Assembly: GCF_029867415.1 (NCBI RefSeq)
Contig: NC_081180.1
Span: forward strand, 240,129,088 to 240,193,087
DNA: 64,000 nt
Reading direction: 5' to 3'
Source of the DNA: Vicia villosa
Taxonomy: Eukaryota > Streptophyta > Magnoliopsida > Fabales > Fabaceae
How positions within the stretch are numbered: position 1 is the stretch's first letter; every line of letters starts with the position of its first letter. Below the pieces are notes generated by a model that saw only the letters and a list, made by a program, of their open reading frames with translations, did not search any database and had not been told where the DNA came from. Both the position numbers and the translations under genes were made by a program. Shown here piece after piece: positions 57,562 to 64,000 of the stretch.

Positions 57562-58711
57562 CATAAATATATGCATGAGTATATGCTTTCTAGAGTCCTC
57601 ACCTGGTGCAGTCCACTTGACATACACGCAACTATGATATGCATGAGTATATGCTTTCTCTAATGCAACAAATTACATAATATTCACATAAGTAATCATA
57701 CCCACAAGTCAATTAATATATTTATTCAAAATCATATGAAAGTATGTTCACAAGTTTAGCATCACAGCATAAACACATATTCATAATTGGGCACACAACA
57801 TTTAAACATTCTCAGTCGGGCACACAATTATCACAAAACCCCCAATTGGGCACACCATCATTCATACCAACACATATGCATTCAATCACATATAATATCG
57901 TTAGAAAGTGCCCTTACCGTAGCAAGCTTTTTGATTATCTCTACTTTCCACCGACTGAGTACTATCAAACCCTAAACCAAGTAACGTTTTACCATTAAAT
58001 ATAGTATTTTTCCTTTCATCCAAAAATTGACGATTCTAGTTCCTTTACTATATTTATAACAAGTTTGTTTGTACTTATTCACCTATATCCTAAATCATTG
58101 GTTTTAAATTCATTTTTATTCTAAGCAACCCATTATTATCAAAAACTTTGATCATACTTGATTAAAATTATTGAAAATAAATTATAATACTTAAACTCCA
58201 AATGTTTAGTCCAAATTATAAAATAAAATATCATAAAATCTTTAAATGTTTGATCTTAAAATCTTTAGACACCGTAACTTTCTTCTTAAAACATATCCCA
58301 ATTTAAAATTAACCTTTATTTAAAATAGAATAAAACTATAAATTATATTCTTTTTATTTAAGAGGAATTGGAGAATAGTTACAAATACACACTAATGAAA
58401 TTTTTTATTTTGAAAATTAGAACCAAATACTTTTCTTTTGTTTTTTTGGGTACAAATTCAAATATCTGGTAATTTGATACTTTGATACTGCTAATCAAAA
58501 CAGGTTAGTTATACTTATAAACAAGTGACATAAAATTAGTCTAAGTAGTAATGAATAAATTTAATCATATATGTTATTCATCTCACAGTAGAAGCTTTCA
58601 TCTTTTTTTTTTATATTTCTATGTGAGTTTTAACATAAACCAAAAGTATAATAAATATTTTATATTCCAACATGAATATAACTAAACCGAAAAGAAAATT
58701 TTCTAAGAGTG

Positions 58712-59239
58712 TGTTATGGAAAAACGATGTCAAGAACAAAATATAATAGGAATTAGGGAAGATAAGAAGAATACAATAATTGATTATAACTACTATTCTT
58801 TTACTTTCTCTTAAAACAAGATTACAAGTTTACAAGAATAACAAATAACCTCTGTCATCCTAAATTAGGATTTTTAGCTTAGCAATGATGAGAGACTAGT
58901 ATGCTATTTATAATAAAACCTAACATACTAACTAATGGGCTTTTTCCACAAGGCCCATTACACAAGCCAACTTAATAAACAAGCTAACTTAACAAATTAG
59001 GGTTTAAACACTAAAACATGCTAACAAGTTTAAACACTAAAACATGCTAACAAGCCTAATTTAACATGCTAACAAGCCTAGCATCTTCGACATCTGCATG
59101 CTAGACCCATCTTCGACACCAGCATGCACACTTCGACACCAGCATGTGAACAACCTTCGACTTCATGCTCAACCCTGTCGAACTGTCGAACCAAGAAGCT
59201 ACCCTTCGGCCATACTAGAGTTCGATCCAATATCTCACA
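58712..59239 (-). repeat. Copia 3' LTR (528 bp) with polypurine tract
   Basis: The minus strand starts TGTGAGATATTGG and ends ...TTTTTCCATAACA. The tract AAGGTGGAGATT (59240-59251) precedes it. It carries a duplicated 'tttaaacactaaaacatgct' segment (near 59012 and 59030) that is single in the 5' LTR, explaining most of the 39-base length difference. A TATA candidate is at 58913-58925 (minus TATTATAAATAGC). Confidence 0.9.
58913..58925 (-). promoter_or_regulatory. TATA-box candidate in copia LTR (3' copy)
   Basis: The minus strand reads TATTATAAATAGC. The same sequence is at 63447-63459 in the 5' LTR, the copy that would drive transcription. Confidence 0.5.
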
Positions 59240-59251
59240 AATCTCCACCTT

Positions 59252-60126
59252 GGATCTAACTCTACAACATCAAGGGAACAAACTAGCTTTCTTCATGCAG
59301 CTTTATCAACTGCATACAGTGGAAAAACTTGCAACTTGGCAATGATTTGGTGATCATATCAACAACATTGTGATCTGTCGAAACCTTCATCACTTGGACT
59401 TCTCCACGCTCGATTAATCCTATGACGAAATGCAACCTCACATCGATGTGCTTAGTTCACTCATGATATGCTGAGTTCTTCGACAGGTGTATTGCACTTT
59501 GACTATCACATTTAACAGTGATACCTCGACCTTGAAGTTTCAGCTCCTTCCCTAAACCTTCAAGCCACAATGCTTCTTTCACAGCTTCAGTTATGGCAAT
59601 ATACTCCGCTTCAGTGGTTGATAGAGAAACAACCTTCTGATGTGTTTCTTTCCAACTAATTGCAGTGCCAAACATAGTGGAAACATATCCAGAAATAGAT
59701 TTTCTAGAATCCATACAACCTGCATAATCAGAGTCGTCATATCCTTCAATTGCTGCTTTATTATCTTCACCCAAGGCTCCACCATAAATTAGGACTCTGT
59801 TCAGAGACCCATTTATGTACCTTAAAATCCACTTCAATGCTTGTCAGTGAGCCTTTCAAGGATTCGCCATGTACCTGCTTACAAGACTCACTGCATATGC
59901 TATGTCGGGTCTAGTACAAACCATAACATACATCAAAGAACCAACTATATTAGCATATGGGATGCTATTCATATAGGCTCTCTCGACATCAGTACTAGGA
60001 CACTAATCAATACTCAGCTTGAATTGAGGGTTTGTTGGAGTCACAACTAGCTTCGAATTCAACATACCAAACTTTTCGAGAATCTTTTGTAGATATGCCT
60101 CTTGAGATAAGCATAACTTCGACTTC
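59252..60126 (-). pseudogene. Copia RNase H and RT-RNase H connection
   Basis: Below the stop near 60126 the protein continues with stops: AYLQKILEKFGM, a VGSLMYVMVCTRPDIAYAV stretch, then 59837-59457, RNase H with LKWILRYINGS, YDDSDYAGCMDSRKSISGYV, VVSLSTTEAEYIA and CDSQSAIHLSKN. A stop at 59457 cuts the usual T-K-H-I-D end. At least four stops separate this part from RT. Confidence 0.88.
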
Positions 60127-60128
60127 TT

Positions 60129-60990
60129 TCAATCTCTTCGAATGTCAATTCCAAGAATCCTGGAAGCAGCTCCCAGATCCTTCATATCGAACTCCTTATT
60201 GAGTTCAGCCTTCACCCTCATCACATCTTCGACATTGTTGCATGCTATGAGAATATCATCCACATAAAGCAACAAAATAACAAATGAATTACCAGGTCGA
60301 AATCTGAAGTAAACGCAGTGGTCGAACTGACTTCTAATGAAACTTATGCGTGCCATGAATTTGTCGAATCTCCTATTCAACTGTCGAGGAGATTTTTTCA
60401 GCCCATACAAAGATCTCTTTAACTTGCACACATAATCTTCCTTTCCCTTTTCGACATACCCTTCAGGTTGCCTCATTAGGATTGTTTCATCTAGATCACC
60501 ATACAAGAATGCAGTCTTCACATCCATCTGTTCCAGTTCAAGGTCAAATTGTGCCACCATGTCAAGAAACATTCGAATAGACCTATGCTTCACAACAGGA
60601 GAAAACACATCATTGTAGTCGACACCTTCCTTCTGAGTGAAACCCCTTGCAACTAACCTTGCCTTGTATCTTTTCGACGTCACTCCTTCAATTCCTTCCT
60701 TAACTTTGAAAATCCATTTACAGTTGACTAACCTTGCCCAAACAGGTTTCTTGATCAGTTCCCAAGTATGATTATCATGAAGAAATTTCATTTTATCATC
60801 CATGGCCTAAAGCCATTCATTCTTATTTCGACTCCTCATAACTTCCTTGTAGTCTCTAGGTTATTCGTCTAGAACCTCACTTGCAGAGATTAAAGCATAA
60901 GCTATAAGATCTGCATACCCAAGTCTCTGAGGTGGCTTGATGGTTCTTCTCGACCGATCTCTTGACAATAGGTAATCATCGACAGTTTCC
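60129..60990 (-). pseudogene. Copia reverse transcriptase
   Basis: 60803-60129 reads VNCKWIFKVKEG, RYKARLVARGFTQKEGVDY, FSPVVKHRSIRMFLDMVAQ, LEQMDVKTAFLYGDLDETI, KLKRSLYGLKKSPRQ and the catalytic LLLYVDDILIA, all copia RT motifs in order. A stop lies just before it (near 60808) and another near 60996, separating it from integrase. The usual W in LKQSPRQW is L here. Confidence 0.9.
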
Positions 60991-60995
60991 TCAGT

Positions 60996-62075
60996 TTACT
61001 CAGCATCTTCTTCTTTTTCTTCGACTTCATCAGGGGTATGAAATTCAGCATCAACATGCTCCACCTCAACAGGAATCTCTACCTGTTCCAGCTCTTCGTC
61101 ATATGTTTCTGCATTTTGACCAACATCATTAGATTTCTTGAAAGCCATTTCAGCTTCATTAAAAACTACATCTCGACTGGTGATACACCTCCTGTGACCT
61201 GGCTCTAGGCACCATAGCCTATAAGCTTTGACTCCTTCAGGGTATCCCATGAACATGCATTTCAGAGCTCTAGGTTCGACCTTGTCTTGCCTAATGTTAG
61301 CATAGGCTACGCAACCAAATACTCTCAGTTTGTCGAGATCTGGTGGATGTCCCGACCAAACTTCTTCAGGTGTCTTCATATCTAACACTGTCGAAGGACA
61401 TCTTTTTATCAGATATGTTGTTGTCGAAACAGCCTCAGCCCAGAACACCTTCTTTAACCCCACGCTAGTCAACATGCATGTCACTCTCTCCAAAATAGTT
61501 CGATTAAACCTTTCAGCCAAACCATTTTGCTGTGGAGTACCTGCAGTAGTTATGTGCCTTGCAATACCAGAGGCAGCACAAAAACTGTCGAATGCCTCAT
61601 TGCAAAATTCAAGGCCATTATCGTTTCTAAACCTCTTGACCTTTCTTCCAGTCTGATTTTCAACCAGAGTTTTCCAACTTTTGAAATTCTCAAAAGTTTC
61701 ATCCTTAGTATTCTGGATTAATACCCATAACTTCCTGGAGTAATCATCAACTATGGATAGAAAATACCTTGCTCCTGAATGTGATAGGCACCTTGCAGGC
61801 CCCCAAAGATCAGCATGGATGTAATCAAGGGGTCCATGTGTTCTTTGTTTGCTTTTGTTGAACTTCAATCTGCAAGATTTTCCAAATACACAGGGTTCAC
61901 AAAACTTCAGCTTTTCGACTTTGTCTCCACCAAGAAGATTTTGTTTCCCTAATTCGACCAGACCCCTTTCACTAACATGGCCCAATCTCATGTGCCAGAT
62001 TTCTGTCTTCGACAAAGATTTCGTGGATGCAACATTTGTCGAACCACTTACAACTTCAGCCTCAAGGGTATACAA
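60996..62075 (-). pseudogene. Copia integrase
   Basis: An open frame of about 359 codons. Zinc-binding part: WHMRLGHVSERGL and CEPCVFGKSCRLKF. Core: DYIHADLWGP, FLSIVDDYSRKLWV, FRNDNGLEFCNEAF and QQNGLAERFNRTI (the D-D-E residues are visible). C-terminal part: VFGCVAYANI, FMGYPEGVKAYRLW and RDVVFNEAEM. The first ~30 residues are in another frame or follow a stop near 62080. It is complete as a domain. Confidence 0.92.
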
Positions 62076-62078
62076 GCC

Positions 62079-63231
62079 TTATTTCTTCACGCCTCTCAAG
62101 ACTTCCTTTGAAACCTTCATGACTCTTAGGATACTTTTCTCTCCTTGGAAAACATATCCTTTCTTGTTAAATTCACCAAGAGAAAGCAGATTTCTCTTCA
62201 AATCAGGAACATACCTGACTTCAATCAACAACCTTATTGACTCATCATGGAGCTTGAATCTCACATATCCAACACCTGCATCTTGCAAGCTTTGTTGTTT
62301 CCCAGCAGTACTGATCCACCATCTTGATCACATAATTCCTCGAACAAGTCTTTGTTTGGAGTCATGTGCCAAGTGCAACCTGAATCCATAATCCACTCTC
62401 TTCTCGAGTCACTGCTTGAAACCACAAGAACATCAGATGATTCGAAATCATCTTGAACAATGGTTGCATTTCCATTATCCTTACCTTCATGATCTTTCAG
62501 GCGTTTAGGGCACACCTTTTATGTGTGACCCTCCTTCTTACAATGATAGCATCGAATGCCAGATGTTTCGCCACTATAAGACTTCGACTGACTTTTACCT
62601 TTATTGTTGAACTTACCATCCTTTCGCAAGAATTTGCCCTTAACGGCCAAACCTTCACCAACAGTCGATGGTTTATGCTCATTTCGTTCATTCAAGTCCT
62701 TAGAATACAGGGCTGATTGAACTTCTTCAGAGGTTAGGGACTCTCTTCCATACAGGAGAGTTTCTTTGATCGAGGCAAAGCGCATAATAGTAATAGCGCT
62801 TAATCATCATCATCGATCTTCACATCAATATTTTCAAGATCAAGAATCAGCTTATTGAACATATCCAACTGCTCAGCCAACACTTTGTCTTTAATCATCT
62901 TGAATGAATACAAATCTTGCTTCAGGTAGAGTCGATTTACCAGCGATTTGGTCATGTACAAACTTTCAAGTTTTACCCATAACCCCGATGCTGTCGTCTC
63001 CTTTGATACCTGCCGGAGAACCTTATCACCAATGCTCAACAAAATTGCGATGTGTGCTTTCTCGATCATAGTCGTCTTCTCCGCTGCCGTTAATTCTGCA
63101 TTCATGGCTGCCTCTCCCTTCAACGCTTCCAAGCAACCCTGCTGAACCAGTAGGGCTTTCATCTTCAAGCGCCACAGACCGAAATCATTCACTTCGGTGA
63201 ACTTTTCAATCTCATACTTTGTTGACGGCAT
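62079..63231 (-). pseudogene. Copia gag and protease
   Basis: The first true ATG is at 63231 (MPSTKYEIEKFTEVNDFGLWRL); the frame upstream has only GTG. 63231-62800 is gag (KMKALLVQQGCLEAL, LYMTKSLVNRLYLKQDLYSF), followed by a frame change; 62785-62519 gives the zinc knuckle (CYHCKKEGHT); 62515-62261 gives the protease (WIMDSGCTWHMTP, with DSG); 62288-62079 continues (VRYVPDLKRNLLSLG). Stops or frameshifts separate the pieces. Neighbour: the 5' LTR ends only 25 bases upstream of the ATG. Confidence 0.88.
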
Positions 63232-63256
63232 CTTCTCCACGCTCACCGCACCAATT

Positions 63257-63745
63257 TGTTGTGGAAAAATGATGTCAAGAAAAAAAAATAATAGGAATTA
63301 GGGAAGATAAGAAGAACACAATAGTTGGTTATAACTGTTATTCTTTTACTTTCTCTTAAAATAAGATTACAAGTTTACAAGAATAACAAATAACCTCTGT
63401 CACCCTAAATTAGATTTTTAGCTTAGCAATGATGAGAGACTAGTATGCTATTTATAATAAAACCTAACATACTAACTAATGAGCTTTTTCCACAAGGCCC
63501 ATTACACAAGTCAACTTAATAAACAAGCTAACTTAACGAATTAGGGTTTAAACACTAAAACCTAATTTAACATGCTAACAACCCTAGCATCTTCGACACC
63601 TGCATGCTAGACTCATCTTCGACTATAGCATTCACACTTCGACACCAGCATGTGAACAACCTTCGACTTCATGCTCAACCCTGTGGAACTGTCGAACCAG
63701 AAAGCTACTCTTCGACCATACTAGAATTCGATCCAATATCTCACA
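63257..63745 (-). repeat. Copia 5' LTR (489 bp)
   Basis: The minus strand starts TGTGAGATATTGG at 63745 and ends ...CCACAACA at 63257. It differs from the 3' LTR by scattered substitutions and one ~39-base length change. The sequence directly after it (AATTGGTGCGG) is not the usual initiator-methionine primer site. Confidence 0.9.
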
Positions 63746-64000
63746 GAGAGTTATATGTACAGACTTATGTAATAACCATTTTTTTAAATTTAAAATAACA
63801 AATCAATTATTAACTCAACAATCAAAACAACATTTTAGTTACTAATAAAATTATTAATATATTTTAAACATGATATAAACCATTTTCTAAAAGCACTAGG
63901 CTTAACTATAAGTATTACAGTAGCATGTAGTTATTAGTAGTCATTATAATTATATTTCTCTTGGAAGGTCATAAGATATAAAATCAAATAATTGGTAGAA

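Larger units (their letters stand above)
58712..63745 (-). mobile_element. Tork/Tnt1-like Ty1/copia retrotransposon, nearly complete (5,034 bp)
   Basis: Minus-strand element with two LTRs (63745-63257 and 59239-58712) and target duplication GAGAG on the upper side (63746-63750) against GAGTG on the lower (58707-58711), a one-base difference from later mutation: the uninterrupted sequence in the Tekay 3' LTR at 47240 reads aagagagtta. Domain order gag, protease, integrase, RT, RNase H is the copia order. All domains are present, but several stops and frameshifts break the frame. Confidence 0.92.
45229..64000 (-). mobile_element. Tekay-type Ty3/gypsy chromovirus with three nested insertions
   Basis: Minus-strand element whose 5' LTR starts at 57442 (its inner end) and leaves the window at 64000. 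In minus order: 5' LTR (split by copia), PBS, gag, protease, RT, RNase H, integrase, chromodomain region, polypurine tract, 3' LTR (48440-45229). Later insertions: a 1,427-bp solo LTR in RT, a 2,956-bp Ogre-like solo LTR between protease and RT, and a 5-kb copia in the 5' LTR. Coding capacity is destroyed by these plus point stops. The family copies itself through an RNA intermediate and often targets heterochromatin through its chromodomain. Confidence 0.85.
57442..64000 (-). repeat. Tekay 5' LTR, split by copia and cut by the window edge
   Basis: The LTR occupies 57442-58711 and 63746-64000, the copia element lying between. Relative to the 3' LTR about 850 bases (matching roughly 45270-46100) are missing and an (AT)n tract (57484-57558) sits at that place. 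A short 'atgcatgagtatatgctttct' repeat (57573 and 57639) marks the deletion edge. The outer LTR end and its target duplication are outside the window. Confidence 0.85.

Noticed and set aside
61330..62391. Plus-strand frames of 108 and 180 codons opposite copia integrase
   Set aside because: They are antisense shadows of the integrase and protease coding strand.

Overview
This is a plant nuclear window with long AT-rich stretches, GT/AG introns, and retrotransposons making up most of it. The families present (very long Ogre/Tat-type LTRs, a chromovirus with chromodomain, Tork-like copia, L1 LINEs) and an FBD-type F-box gene suggest a repeat-rich legume, most likely of the pea/vetch/clover group. 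That placement is an inference from element families, not from a marker gene. I found no tRNA, rRNA, CRISPR array, operon or bacterial-type system, and I do not see a new multigene system. The informative content is the nesting history of the transposons and a duplicated F-box locus.

1-8.1 kb: AT-rich intergenic DNA with local duplications, degenerate ~110-bp tandem repeats, a possible CACTA end (3450) and an Ogre-like solo or partial LTR on the minus strand (about 3.54-6.96 kb). 8.17-9.93 kb: the only apparently intact host gene, a three-exon F-box/LRR/FBD-type gene on the minus strand. It carries an (AT)n tract in intron 2 and a 28-bp duplication at its C-terminus. 11.4-12.9 kb: a 5'-truncated LINE with clear 11-bp target-site duplications. 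14.15-14.86 kb: a 39-bp minisatellite.

15.1-35.3 kb: a second F-box copy, a pseudogene, split into a 3' part (15.1-15.46 kb) and a 5' part (34.6-35.28 kb) by about 19 kb of nested retrotransposons: a copia fragment, a degenerate Ogre/Tat pol fragment (plus strand), and inside the latter an Ogre-like element (minus strand) with 4.2-kb LTRs and target-site duplication AAGAC. The lower LTR is followed not by element sequence but by a 945-bp copy of the host flank. The locus therefore looks like a hybrid between a solo-LTR allele and a longer allele, or a tandem duplication followed by LTR recombination.

35.3-45.2 kb: intergenic DNA, a putative LTR promoter, a 100-base assembly gap (38587-38686), an LTR of the same family as the solo LTR at 50.75 kb, anonymous DNA, and a second truncated LINE with target-site duplications. 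45.2-64.0 kb: one large Tekay-type Ty3/gypsy chromovirus on the minus strand whose 5' LTR runs off the window. It has been hit by three later insertions with recognisable target-site duplications: a 1,427-bp solo LTR in RT, a 2,956-bp Ogre-like solo LTR between protease and RT, and a nearly complete 5-kb Tork-like copia element in its 5' LTR. All retrotransposon reading frames contain stops or insertions and are probably inactive.
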